Assembly (NCBI RefSeq): GCF_024868665.1
Contig: NC_079904.1
Location: 18,718,947-18,782,946, forward strand
DNA from: Triplophysa rosa
Taxonomy: Eukaryota > Chordata > Actinopteri > Cypriniformes > Nemacheilidae
Reading direction: 5' to 3'
DNA length: 64,000 nt
The notes under the pieces were generated by a model. That model did no database searches, had not been told where the DNA came from, and was given only the letters and a program-made list of their open reading frames with translations. A program made the position numbers and the translations under genes. Every line of letters begins with the position of its first letter. The first letter of the stretch is position 1. Shown in pieces: positions 34,518-46,449 of this stretch.

Positions 34518-35019
34518 TGTCACGATTCACAGACAGATCCCAGACGCAGTCAGCAAAGGTAGGGAAAAAAGACCTTTAACAAACAATAAACCCACGATGG
34601 GGCAAACAACAAATCAAAACAAAGCTTAAAACAAAAACTTCCCACGAGGGGGCAAAACAAACAAAGTCCAAATGACAAGAATAATATGTCCACTAAACAC
34701 GACAAGGCAAGACTGGAACAACTCCACTTGGACTTTGAAAATGAACAATGACGAACAGGCAAGGGACAGAGAACACGGGGGCCTTAAATGGGGAAAACTA
34801 ATGAGGAGTAATGAAACTGGGCAGGTGAGGAGAATTAAACACTAAGGTTGAGATTACCGGGAAACAAGGGGGCGGGGCCAAGGCACGCGACAGGAGAGCA
34901 CGTGGCGCAAATGCAACGTGCTTCCACACAGACACACAACAAGCACAAAAGACATGGTACTGTCATGACCCTGTCCACAGAACTATAAAACTCCTGACAA
35001 GAAGGACCGGATCATGACA
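34518..35019 (-). mobile_element. 502-bp LTR, gypsy-type, minus orientation
   Basis: On the minus strand it runs from TGTCATGATCC (35019) to AATCGTGACA (34518), with the canonical TG...CA ends inside a TGTCA/TGACA inverted repeat. Landmarks are CATTTAAGG (TATA-like), CCCCCTCGTGGGAAG and GCCCCATCGTGGG. The gag-like relic starts straight after it. No second LTR was found at the far end. Confidence 0.75.
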
Positions 35020-35150
35020 ACAAGCATCCAGAATTATAAAAAAACTTTCCGAAACAAGTTGGAGTGCTGGTGGAGTGTGTCAAGTACAGAAATACTATGT
35101 CATACATCCAACACGTTTTTTAACAAGTTGACCATGTTAAGCATGAGAAG

Positions 35151-36640
35151 CCAGCACGTTTAACAGTGTAAAGAAGTCAGAATGCATGATATAGCATGAT
35201 ACCTGATCTTTAACCTTTCCTCCCCCTCCAGAAAAAAAACATCTCTTCTCTGCATTACGCATGTCTCAATGTGAAGGCAAGACTATGGATCTTGACTCTT
35301 GGTCGAGTTCATCCAGTGCCGCAAGAACCGAGAGGCGGATGACATCAAATTACCACAGAAGAGATTAGAAAAACCATACACAGAAGTTTGCTTTCAAATC
35401 GCTCTTGCAGTACTTTGATCCGTCTGTCAGTTCTTGCGGCGCCACATTAAGTTAAACACATCTTTTATTAACTGTCCAATGGTCAGGCTTCCAATGATCC
35501 AATCAATTCCCAAAGGACAAAACCTAGCCCCACTGTAAAAGTTTCTCACATTAGAAACCATTATGTGACAATACAGAGAAAAATGCAACTACTTTAAAAC
35601 TAATTTTACAGATTAATTTAAACATACAGTACAACTAAACAAAGCTACATTGATGACAAGAACCATATAAACTAGATATGTGAGCACTACTCTATACTGC
35701 ACACTTTCTAAATTATATCTGTAAAACAATGTTTATTTATAACTTTTCAAGGGACATGAGCGTGTACGACCCTCACTGACTTCAGACAACGGACCGCTCT
35801 GACACAGTCATGGGAAAAATATGCAAGGAATGGGTAGGAAAACACTGTGTATTTTAAACAACATGCATGAAATACAGGCTTCACATAAGCTACAGGCTTC
35901 CATACTGCATTTCTATGTTTCTCAGGAGACTATAATAACAGGCTACACTAGAAGACAGTACATACCACTCTTCTGAGCAGATGCCAAGGGCACTGTAGAT
36001 CAACGCAGACATAAATAACATTATACATCCACTGGCAGTCATAATTCCTTTTAGTGGGTTTTAAATACTTTAACAGTAGTTAAAAATTAGCATACATCAC
36101 ATAAATAAATCGGTTACTTATAAAAAAGACCTCCAAATGACAAAGACATCAACTGGAGATGAACCACAATTATAGGGTGAAAGACAGTATGATTGTGTGA
36201 GTGATAAATTGAAATGTTGGAGATTAAGTGAAAAAAGAGAGATTACAGGTAAAGCGAAAATGGGGAAAGAGATCTTTCCCTTGTAGGCTCAGATCGATAG
36301 TAATCCAGAGTGCACAAGCTGTGCATTTTGGAAAGTCTGAGGGGCCTAGAAAGGGTCCCTGCCTTCTAACACAGCCATTAATCAGACAGATGAGAGGAAC
36401 CAACGTGTAAATGCCCACATACCTGTCCACGCACCGACACACTTACTGTAGTCATAGCTCCTGTGTAGTATTTAAAGCTTGTTTAGTCAGTCTAAATCAA
36501 TTGAAAACACATATATATCATACAACATAGGTATTCAGGTTATATGACAGAGAGCGACCACCCCTTGGTTTAAGCAGTCCAGAGTAAACTGTTTAATCCG
36601 TAAAACCAGACTATTGTACAGAAACCAAAACTTCAATGAT
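35151..36640. other. Unassigned non-coding sequence
   Basis: No genes recognised. A small imperfect inverted repeat (GCCGCAAGAACC at about 35318 against GGTTCTTGCGGC-like sequence at about 35430) spans 35315-35443. The remainder is AT-rich. Confidence 0.4.
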
Positions 36641-36661
36641 GTATTAATGGAGAAGGCCAGG

Positions 36662-36739
36662 TCTCCTCTGACGTGTACTCCTGCACTCAGTAACTTTTAA
36701 TCAAAGTTACTGAGTGCAGGTGTAACACGCCAGAGGAGA
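36662..36739. repeat. Head-to-head LINE-tail inverted repeat
   Basis: TCTCCTCTGACGTGTACTCC... at 36662-36697 pairs with 36703-36739 across a 5-base spacer with few mismatches. The unit ACTGAGTGCAG...CAGAGGAGAT also occurs in the L2-like tail at 47180-47212, so this is probably two inverted fragments of that tail. Confidence 0.7.
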
Positions 36740-37305
36740 TTAGTGAGAAGAGAATACATTTTTACATTACTAGCCACAAGCCCAACCAATAACCAAACAC
36801 AGACCGGAAGTAACTTTGGGCCAGGCACGTGTATCCGATGAAAGATGCAGTATTTATAGCATGTAATATGCATGTGCATGACATCAGTTTTCACAAATTT
36901 GGATTTCTGTACTGGATGTTCAAAGTAATTAAGTAGTTAAAGTAGTGTAAACTTAATTTTATATACAAATTGTACTAACTTAAATATTTGGACTTACTGT
37001 AATTAATTCTTACTTTTGAGTTAATTTAACATAATTTAAACAAGTAAATTCAACATGATTTGTTGAGAATGATTTTCAGTTTCAGTTTGCAGTAGGGCTG
37101 CATCTAACGATTATTTTGATAATCGATTAGTTGGACGATTATTTTTTCGATTAATCGGATAAAATGTAATTACATCTTTTGTAAATCAGATATGGGAAAA
37201 GTATACACAACTTAACTCATTAACCTTCTCCCAAAATGTTGTGAATGTCTCCATAATTAATACACCTGGTGAGTTGATTCAGGTGTGTCATATTAGAAGC
37301 CACTG

Positions 37306-40300
37306 TATGGAAGTATTTCAATGCCATTAGTCTTTGAAGCAAAAAAGCATGTTGAATTACCACTAATCAAAAATAAAGCTGTTGCATTACTAGTCCTTGC
37401 ATTTTTAGAGTCTGCAATTCAATATGGTTGTATATTTAAGCTGCGAATATTTCAAATTGAAACATTTCACGCACAATTTCACCCTTAAAAAGTTCAATAA
37501 TCAAAATTCGCCATTTAAATTTCACTTAAAAAATTCAACTTGTTTTAGAATACAACCTTTAATTTTCGACAGACAATTTTCAGTCCATATTATTTCGGTT
37601 TAAAAATTCGCTTCCACAAATTCAGTGGTTCAAATTCGACTTGAAATTCAAAGCTTCACATCCGGGAATCCCAGGAGAAGCAATAGAGCGCCGATTCCGC
37701 CAATGCATGATCTCTACCTGCTGCCTGACCGCTTCACCAGCAGGTGGTGCAAGTCGCTTCTGACGAAGACCAAAGCAAGAAATGCAGATACTTTTTAAAT
37801 GTTTGCAGCACAGTCCACTCATCTGCTCGATTAAGTGAATTTATTTGATCTCATAGATCTCTTATGCATCATCAAGAAAAAAATAATTGTTTCTTGTACT
37901 GGCAGCTTAGCTCACCACTATCAGCCCTGGAACGGTCATGGAGCACGGGGACAATTCCAGGTGGCCTGGAATCAGTGGACTATTCATACATTTATAATAT
38001 TAATTTAATTATTTAAATATCCTACCCGATCTACTAGTACTGCCTATCTATAGTAAGAGTTTATGTTTGTATTTGGCTTGCTATTTATACGCATTCATTA
38101 CTTTTCATTACCCCTTGGTATGGTGTGGGTTAAGTCGGTATGTACATAAAAAGTGCACGCAAAACACATGCGTATCATATGCACGCAAAATATAATTTCT
38201 GTAGCTCGCCAAATGCAAACATAAAATCGTGCTTTTGATAAGCACGATCTTAAGTCATCAAATAATGGTTTGAGTTTCGAGGATGAGAAAATTGTATGTT
38301 ACAGTCAATTACTGACTCATGCTGTGTTTGAATAAAATAAGCTAATTGCATGAAGCTATTTGAATGACACATGCAATGGTATCTGATTAAATGTGCCAGA
38401 AAACAAGACAACAAGTTTTTAAATCATTACATTAGTTACATAACACCATCACATTAAACTTAACATTTAAATTCAAATAAAACATTTTATTTCGGTTTAA
38501 AACTAAATAGGAAAAATAGCAATAATTATACATTTTAAACAGACAATAGTAGTAGGCTAACTGAAATAGTAATGAAAACAGATGTAAGAACAAGCCATGA
38601 ACAATTTTTCATCAGAACGTAAAATAATCTACAATATAAATAACAGTCTTTTCTTAAAAACGTAATTGTAAAATATTTAGTAAATGTAGGATATAAAAGT
38701 AACTTAAACAAAGGAATAACTACACCACTTAAAAGAGAAATATCAATGGAAATAATTATGCCTATACTTTTCATCTGAAATCTGAGAACGCAAACAAAAT
38801 AAAGCCAATTATAACCTATTGTATGAACGAATGAATAAAAAAACAAACTGAAATACTGCAACAATAAAGACACCTATACCTAGTTCTGGTATTATGTGAG
38901 AAATACGGGGGGACATGCTAAAATTCTCATTGTGTCATTTTGTGCTTTTTGCATTCATATTTAGGGCTCTTCCGCATTTCTGTAGCCTACGGTTATTAAA
39001 AAGGTGTAGGCTATACTAATCATCTGGTCTGAAGATTAAGCAACATTAAGCGTTTTAGCATGGTACACCGGCCGTGATGGCGTGGTCCGTGGACGCTAAA
39101 GGGGCATAGTAGGCCCTTAGCAAATCTTGCAAGCTTATAACGTTTTTGTTCCACCATGCCACCATACATGTTGTGGATATTCAGCTAAATGTTTAGCGTA
39201 AGTTTAAAGAGGGTAAATTTGATAATTTAACTGAACTGTACACATACATTTTAGACACGTACATTACGTGTTTCTCCAACGTGGTTTCAGTGTATTTCTG
39301 TGATTTAAAATGCATAAATTTAACAATATGTTGACTTATTATGTGAGCATATAGATTAAAAATTATTATAACATCTGTAGATGTTGCCAAACAGCAACAT
39401 CTACAGATAGTTGTGTATATTGCCATGGAGCACTCATATTGTTTTCTGACCAGTAATTAAATATATTTTTCACTGCTCGGCCATGCAAACTGACTTGCGT
39501 TGAGGTGTATGTTAGAGAGGTCCTCATGTGTCCCAGCGGCTTCGGGTCTAAAACGTTGACAAAATATGCCTTGGGCACAGGTCGTGTCCGATATGGCATC
39601 GGGTCTCTGGTAATTTATAATGAATGTGCTTTTACCAATCGCCCCGAAAGACACAAATTAATTACATTTTATGGTTAGGTAAACAACAAATATTTGTTAC
39701 GCCAAACTTTACAAGACATAATTAGGTTAATATACCGTGAGTGATTGACATTTTAGCATTTAATGAACAGACAGCAACTCAAGCAATTAGCGTGTAGTCA
39801 TACTCGCATGTTCGTGTGTGGCACATTATTGGGAAACGCACACAGCATGCAACAAAAGTTTTTATCTTTGCGCGTATAGATCCATAACGCCGTGAGGTAT
39901 CTTGCTTGGCTGCAGGCTGCACAAGACGTTTCGGGTCTAGTCGGGTTCTAAAGAAAGTGCTGACTATTTTTATCTGGTCTATTTTATCTGGCCTGCTCAA
40001 GAAGTTCGCTTGGCTAAAATATCAGTTTTTCTGTCTCGTATTAACAAACGAACGTTTCCACAATTCCACAACATCCAGCATTTTCTGAGAGTCTCAAATT
40101 AAAACAAGATCATGCGAGGAAAATAAAAAGAATGTTTATTGAGATTGCAGCTACGTCATATAAACAGAAGCACATGGGAGAGTACGCGTTAAATTCAGAG
40201 CATTTGTCAATAAGCTCCTAGTTGAGATCTCAGTTATTTGACCGCTTCAAACACAATACATGTCCTTTAAATGCTGATGATGCATAGTATTTGTGAACAC

Positions 40301-40928
40301 GATGTGCTGAAGTAAAAAATAACTTAATTCCTTCAAGCCTAAGGAAACCTACTGATGTTCATGATGCATAAGAAGAGATCTATGAGATCAAATAAATTCA
40401 CTTAATCGAGCAGATGAGTGGACTGTGCTGCAAACATAAAAAGTATCTGCACTTCTTGCTTTGGTCTTCGTCAGAAGCGACTTGCACCACCTGCTGGTGA
40501 AGCGGTCAGGCAGCAGGTAGAGATCATGCATTGGCGGAATCGGCGCTCTATTGCTTCTCCTGGGATTCCCGGATGTGAAACTTTGAATTTCAAGTCGAAT
40601 TTGAACCACTGAATTTGTGGAAGCGAATTTTTAAACCGAAATAATATGGACTGAAAATTGTCTGTCGAAAATTAAAGGTTGTATTTTATAACAAGTTGAA
40701 TTTTTTAAGTGAAATTTAAAAGGCGAATTTTGATTATTGAACTTTTTAACGGTGAAATTGTGCGTGAAATGTTTCAATTTGAAATATTCACAGCTTAAAT
40801 ATACAACCATATTGAATTGCAGACTCTAAAAATGCAAGGACTGGTAATGCAACAGCTTTATTTTTGATTAGTGGCAATTCAACATGCTTTTTTGCTTCAA
40901 AGACTAATGGCATTGAAATACTTCCATA
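37306..40928. mobile_element. Long-TIR (~590 bp) DNA element with 6-bp duplication
   Basis: Starts TATGGAAGTATTTC and ends GAAATACTTCCATA. The first ~590 bases are almost identical to the inverted last ~590. CCACTG flanks both sides (37300-37305 and 40929-40934). The arms carry a GC-rich core (CACCAGCAGGTGGTGC-like, ~37735-37750) and many AATTCAAATTCG-like strings. The 2.5-kb centre is AT-rich without a transposase ORF. A 6-bp duplication with long TIRs recalls IS3EU-type elements, but that link is tentative. Confidence 0.75.
39373..39408. repeat. Perfect 15-bp hairpin
   Basis: ATCTGTAGATGTTGC pairs exactly with GCAACATCTACAGAT across a 6-base loop, in the centre of the long-TIR element. Confidence 0.9.
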
Positions 40929-41257
40929 CCACTGACAATAGTCTCTCCCAAACGTGGGAGGGAGGGGAGAGTCGGCCAAGGAAATCATTTTTTTGTGCCA
41001 TGAAAAGTGAGATATTTGTCATTCAAATGTAGTGAAGTACAGTAAAAAGTAAACAGAAAAAGTAATACTTAAGTACACTTTTTGAGTATTTGTACTTAAG
41101 TACAGTTCTTAAGTAAATGTACTTCGTTACCCACCTCTGAACTAAATAAACCACCAAATCAGGGTATTTAGCCTATTCCCTTTTATAATTTTAAAAGGGA
41201 AGAAGATGCGCTTGATTTATAACTGCGCAGCTCGCAAGTGATGTCACAGACCAACTA

Positions 41258-41298
41258 ATCGATAATGAAATTCGTTGACAACGAATTTCATTATCGAT
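41258..41298. repeat. Perfect 20-bp palindrome near hAT end
   Basis: ATCGATAATGAAATTCGTTG and its complement are separated by one base. It lies 26 bases inside the right end of the hAT element and is a likely cruciform or transposase-binding region. Confidence 0.9.
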
Positions 41299-41324
41299 TT
41301 TATTGATTAGTTGTTGCAGCCCTA

Positions 41325-41975
41325 GATGCAGACTGCATTAGGAGAGTAAATTTTGAAATTAAGTGTTATTTTATGCGTTTTTATACAGGATAAAACCTTG
41401 TTAATGATGAATGTTCATTTATCTTCGAGATTTAGAAGAGTTCGTTGAATTTTTGAGTTTTGGGGTTACCATCATTCAGAAGATCGGTGCTTATGCTTAG
41501 GTTGTGGAAGGTGCCATTGAAGTCAAGTGTATTGCACCACTCTCAATGAAGGCTGTTTGTTAATTGTTGATGCAGCTGAAATGATTAGGTTGTCTTAATA
41601 AGGCCTTTCTTTTATGTAACTGTAATTAAAAAAGGAGTTACCTTACTAAATGTTCGAAATTAAAAGGAATTAACATACTTGATAACTTGATAGTTATGCT
41701 TACTTAAACTTGGGAACATCATATTTCAAAAGATTTGATATAACTGAAATTTTCCCAACTTATTTGGGTTTACACTACAGTGTATGATATTGTTTTCAAA
41801 AACTTTTTACACATTTTAAAATGACAGTATCTCAACCAAGGGTGATAACATGTTGATAAATGGAAGCTGAAACAACAACAAAACATGGTGCTGGAAGAAA
41901 CATGTTACCTGTCAACAAAAAACATTTTTTATATAAGAATGCAGTAACCCCGAACTTGAAGAACGCGTATCACAC
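41325..41975. other. Unassigned non-coding sequence
   Basis: AT-rich, no recognisable feature. Confidence 0.4.
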
Positions 41976-41979
41976 AGTT

Positions 41980-42712
41980 TCTTCCAATCTCATATTAATC
42001 TTGAGTGCCTATACAGTAGTATTGTATATGTTGTATCTTCGTAGAGTATTTTGTTTGATAACATTTATAAAAGTGAGATACAGCTGTTTGATTATTTCCG
42101 GGAAAACACAAGCTGCTAGAGGTGGGACTAGTGGGGAGAGTGTGACAGAACTACAGCACGAGCAAGCAACACATCATCACATTAATCCCTTCATGTTTTG
42201 TATTATGCATGTACACGCCGATTGCAAACAAAACACAGACGTATGACTTAGTTTGACTTACCGAGTGCAGTTCATGTCCGGCATCTTTTACCACTGGGAC
42301 AGCGGCATCTGTCAGTTTCAAACGATCTCCAAATCCAGCATTATATCCACCGTTTATATAACATCCATCACTGAAATGCCGTGAACAAACAAACACACCT
42401 CAAACTTCTCTCCCTATCGCAAGTGTAATGAGTCACAGGTCCACACAGCACAGCCAAGCCTGACGCATTGAAGCCATCTTGATGGAAGGCGGGTTTTACT
42501 ATCGCTCGTCAGTTGGCACGTGGGCGGGCTATTTATTTCGCCTTGCCGTGCTTTTCCGGGAGAGTTGCTCAATAAAAGGAATAGGATCCTTGTTTCGTAG
42601 GCTTTTAAAAAACTTTCCGAAACAAGTTGGGGTTCTGGGGGAGTGTATCAAGCACAGAAATACTACGTCATACGTCCAACTCATTTTTTTAACAAGTTGA
42701 CCATGTTAAGCG
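41980..42712 (+). mobile_element. DNA element copy B carrying a THAP-like exon
   Basis: Left-end landmarks (CTCATATTAATCTTGAGTGCC) and right-end landmarks (TTTCCGAAACAAGTTGG to GACCATGTTAAGC) are shared with copies A (32452-35150) and C (46450-47790). This is the most compact copy, about 730 bases, and carries a coding-like exon on the minus strand. The transposase body is missing. Confidence 0.6.
42256..42402 (-). pseudogene. THAP-domain-like exon fragment
   Basis: The minus-strand frame reads FVCSRHFSDGCYINGG and then FGDRLKLTDAAVPVVKD, ending at a donor (CACTCG/GTAAGT, about 42257/42256). The Cys-x2-His-Phe string followed by a LKxxAVPxV-type tail matches the second half of THAP zinc fingers, DNA-binding modules found in P-element-like transposases and host regulators. 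The first half (C-x-C and the core Trp) is not in frame upstream, where a stop precedes GVFVCSRHF. Probably a partial exon of the element's former transposase. Confidence 0.5.
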
Positions 42713-43189
42713 GTAATACATTAGCACCCCGATGTCTGAATAAAATAACAAAAACACTAAAGTCTAAGGTAAGGTATCAGTAAGGCTGTTTGTTACTGCC
42801 TTGAATCAGGCTGAGCACACCCCCTAGCTGAGGGTGTGTGCTATTCGAAGATTGAAAAAAATTAGTGTGTAAAAATTGACAGTTGGACCATGCGGTCTCA
42901 TTAAATGTGATCCATTTTTTAACTCTGAAGGGCTGGAATATCATGAACAGTTTAATTTACAACATCATTAAAAATTCAGAGAGTCTTTGTTGTATCTGTT
43001 GCATGCAATACTTAATATTTGAATTGAAATAAATTAGGCTGTTTCTTTGACCTTTTGTCCTTGAGAGGCCAAAACAAACCATGCATTCAAACCATGTATT
43101 GCAGTGGTTCTCCTGTGTAAAGTTTTTGCTTTCTGGCATTTGAATAATGTATCATTTTCAATGCTGAAATAGCTATGTTTGCGCTTTTT
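42713..43189. other. Unassigned non-coding sequence
   Basis: AT-rich with no recognised feature. Confidence 0.4.
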
Positions 43190-43610
43190 TCCCCTCCACT
43201 CCACTATTCTCCTTGCCTTAAAATAGAATGCAGAAAAGGGTTGTTGCTATGGTGATACATCCACTGGCTTTTGCAAGACATTTATAGCCACGCAATCCAC
43301 GGGGGGATTTAGCTCCCTGTAACTTTCTGTAATTTCCAATCTAATTATATCCCGCTGCTGTGGCTGGGCTGGAACAGTGCATGGGTGATCTGGGATTGAG
43401 TTTTTGGCTCCTGTCCCCCCATATGGTGACTGTGCAGTGTGCCGTTACCCGTGAAAGAAAGGGCTTCAGCGTAAAATGTAATTTGTTCATGATGAATATA
43501 AAGATGATATTCATCACGCTGAGGTCAATTTGAAAGTGTTTCCTTGAGGTGGGTCAAACAGGGAGCTTGATTTTGGGTGTGCTGTTGGAATGCTGTGCTT
43601 GTGCAAATCC
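43190..43610. other. Repeat-poor block, possible conserved non-coding element
   Basis: Balanced composition with homeobox-like CTAATTATA, GTTGCTATGGTGATAC and mirrored GATGAATATAAAGATGATATTCATC. No repeat ends and no ORF. Assigned by texture. Confidence 0.3.
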
Positions 43611-43759
43611 TTCATACTGTTAGTGTTTACTATAAAAAAGATGATGGCTTTGTAAATTTAAAGTATAGATTTTAGAGACAACTCACACACTTTTCAATGT
43701 TTCAGCAAACACATAAATCAACAGATTAACAAAAGTGTCATTCATATCGGGGCTGCATG

Positions 43760-44060
43760 AATAAATCATCACATTCGGTAAAGCAATTTTTGCATTTCTC
43801 ATGCAAGACGAAAAGCTGTCAAACACGTCCATTAATGCCAGGCTGATTGGATCTGAGCTTACACGACTTTGTCTTGCTCCTTTGTGAGTAGTAGACCCAG
43901 AGCGGGCAACTGATAAATGTAGTGTGGAGGCCTGCTGACCAAAACATCCTGTCATCTCCACTGTCATTTTCTGCTTCATTAAGGCCACAGATATTCATTT
44001 AAACTGACTCCTCCATGAGCGGCTGTGTCTCCACAAACTCATTACTGCTCATGGCTACCA
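43760..44060. other. Repeat-poor block, possible conserved non-coding element
   Basis: Mixed-composition sequence including TTCATTAAGGCCACAG and CTCATTACTGCTCATGG. It contrasts with AT-rich neighbours. The minus-strand frames here have no domain. Confidence 0.25.
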
Positions 44061-45100
44061 GTGATTAAAAGAGCCGACTGAAATCCGCAGGCATGTCTTT
44101 GGGATTTAGTTACATGAGTGACGTGACGTGTTGTAATATAAGTTACGTTAGACATATTTACAGCAGACATTAGACATCTCTGAGTGTACTTGTGAATTAC
44201 ACAGTCAGTGGCTGCTAAATTTACAGTGGGGAAAATGGAATTCCATGCCACATGTTTAAAGGTGAAATGTGTCTGCACCAGTAGCATCACCAAGCTCATT
44301 TTCAACCATAATGGTAATAATGTTTTAAAACAAGGTTTTCACCCCTTCACCTTTGCCCTAAACTAAAGCAATGTTGTTGCTGTTTTTGGGCTAGTGGGAT
44401 GCTCAAAACAGTGCAATGTTTTAGCTTTTTTGTTTTAGAATGTGCAATAGCACATTCTAGCTTTCTAGCAAGGCCCTAGCTACCACCCATAACACCTTAG
44501 CAACCGCACAGCAATAAACTAAAACACAAAAATCACTTCAGCAGCCACACAGCAATGCTTTAATATAGCATAAGCAAGTACCATTCACAATTTCTTTAGA
44601 AAATATCATAATCCAGTTTTTATCTAAAACATATTTATATCACATAATTGATAAAAAGCTATGCATCATCCCTGTAATACCTTTTATCACACACTTCCGC
44701 TCATGAAAAACAATCCTGGCTGTCTGCAAACAGCAAATGAATGAATGAATGAATGGCATCACTGTCTGAAAAATTTGTTAAAAAACATGTTGCCTCCACA
44801 CCACTAGGTGCCCCTATAACAATATGTAACACAACAAAGAAGAAATCTAACGAGAAGTTTAATAAATAAAAAATCATTAGTTATTTTTCTGAAACATAAT
44901 TTTGGATAGTAATTTAATAGCAATTAACACCAGCCAAGCATTTAGCAAACAAAATAAGAGAAACAAACAAATAAACAAACAGCAGATTACATCAAAGCGC
45001 CACACTTACACATTGGTGACCAGATTGGCAAGTTCATCAGTGTTCATCTAAGCAGATGGAAATCATCATTATTGAAGCTTCAGCAGTAAGAGTGGCATCA
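44061..45100. other. Unassigned AT-rich non-coding sequence
   Basis: No gene or clear repeat boundary seen. Confidence 0.4.
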
Positions 45101-45102
45101 AA

Positions 45103-45104
45103 CA

Positions 45105-45136
<32 letters not shown>

Positions 45137-45168
45137 CACACGCACACACACACACACACACACACACT
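45103..45168. repeat. (CACG)n / (CA)n microsatellite
   Basis: About 35 bases of CACG tetranucleotide followed by about 30 of CA. Confidence 0.95.
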
Positions 45169-45179
45169 TCCCTCCCCAA

Positions 45180-45640
45180 GCTCTGTTTGCTTTTTCCTAC
45201 CTCATTGATTTTGTTTATTGTGTCTCTTGGCGCTGTGCGGCCTTTTTTTTAACGCATTGTGGGAGCATTCTAAATTGTTCTATTAAGTGGGTCATCATTT
45301 CCTACGGACTCCTGAAAGACAAAAGAGCTTTTGTGCATCTCTTCCTGTAAGGCAAAAGCTCCCTGCTTCCATTCTCCTGATGTATGCTCATTTGCAAGCA
45401 TTTCTGAAATACAATCTAATGTCTATGATTAATAATAAAAGATTGTGGGTGGATTTGAATACTGGGAGTTTATGTGGATGTGAACCCTTGAAATTTTGAC
45501 ACGAGCTGAGCATGTCTGTATGCCACAGTGAATAAAATTGTATTCGGCATGCAATCTGGTTTGAAGATCTGAATGTTTAAAATGGACATTTTTGCCCCTG
45601 GAGCTTGAGTCTGCGCCGGTGACTCAGCCAAGTAACCAAT
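45180..45640. other. Repeat-poor block, possible conserved non-coding element
   Basis: Contains TATGCTCATTTGCAAGC (POU/octamer-like), ATGATTAATAATAAAAG (homeobox-like) and TGACTCAGCC (AP-1-like) in non-repetitive sequence. The 70-codon frame at 45287-45499 shows no domain. Confidence 0.3.
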
Positions 45641-45897
45641 ACATGGCTTGAGTGAATGTGTGTGGTAGATGTGCTATCTAGGGCACTACAATGTAGAATG
45701 GAGGAAATTGTGAATTTCTACAATCATTAAAACTCGAAAATTGTTATAGCACCTGAAAACGGCAATAATATGTTTAGGTAGGACATTGCTAGAACGATAT
45801 TCATATCGACCAATCAGATTTAGGATTAGAGTTTTGGGTTGAGGTTACATTAAATGGAGGTATCATGCTATGTCATGCATTCTTACTTCTTTACACT

Positions 45898-46436
45898 AGC
45901 CGGGTTACCATCCAAAGTTATCGCATAAAACATTTGTGAATAAGCATGGTTTCCATCCAACTAGTAAACTGACACTTCCTAATAAACTGCCACTAAATAT
46001 CAGTAAGAAAAGTAAGAGAAGCCACTGAATATAATAATTTTCATATATAATAATACTTGCGCAAGCAGACGATTGCGCAGTCGTGACAGTTCTAAGAGGC
46101 AATTACAGAAATACTTTGACGACTTTGCTCAGGCATTTAAGAATGACCATAACAACATTTCTGATGCTGTGTAACAAGATCAGTACTCTGGTTAGTCAGG
46201 TTACGCCGTCTCATAGTGCAGTTACATGACTTTTTGGAGGAATTTATTCGGCAAATGCCTTTCCATCTCACATTATCTGCATTAACCCTTTTTCGCAAAA
46301 ATGAAAAACCACCTCAAGCAAGCGTAAAATCTTTTTTGCAAATTAAGGGTTTTTAATTAGAAATTTAGTGTTCCATCACTCGTTTCTGATGCGAAACTTC
46401 AAAATGCGAATAAAACAAAAGTGATGGAAACCCGCT
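45898..46436 (-). repeat. GATGGAAAC-type MITE, copy 4
   Basis: From AGCCGGGTTACCATCC to GTGATGGAAACCCGCT. About 70 bases shorter than copies 2 and 3 owing to an internal deletion near 46075. Confidence 0.8.
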
Positions 46437-46449
46437 TACTGTTGAACGT

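Larger units (their letters stand above)
32452..35150 (+). mobile_element. DNA element copy A, interrupted by an LTR element
   Basis: The left part, 32452-32705 (CTCATATTAATCTTGAGTGCC to CAAAACACAGACGTATGA), and the right part, 35036-35150 (AACTTTCCGAAACAAGTTGG to GACCATGTTAAGC), match the two ends of the copy at 41980-42712. Between them are a motif cluster (32771-33430) and the gag-only LTR element (about 33785-35019). TIRs were not resolved. Confidence 0.55.
37093..41324. mobile_element. hAT-type element hosting a younger insertion
   Basis: Ends are TAGGGCTGCA at 37093 and TGCAGCCCTA at 41315-41324. Subterminal ATTGATAATCGATTAGTT-like sequence follows at both sides, as in fish hAT elements. 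No transposase. Most of the length is the inserted 37306-40928 element. Near the right end are a TACTTAAGTACTTT-type repeat (about 41040-41135) and a perfect 20-bp palindrome. No clear 8-bp duplication. Confidence 0.7.

Noticed and set aside
38535..38873. 112-codon hydrophobic minus-strand ORF
   Set aside because: AT-rich chance frame in the core of a transposon; Leu/Ile/Phe content follows base composition and there is no splice or promoter context.
41860..42246. 128-codon plus-strand ORF
   Set aside because: Overlaps the left end of the DNA element; sequence similarity among copies is at the DNA level, with no conserved frame.
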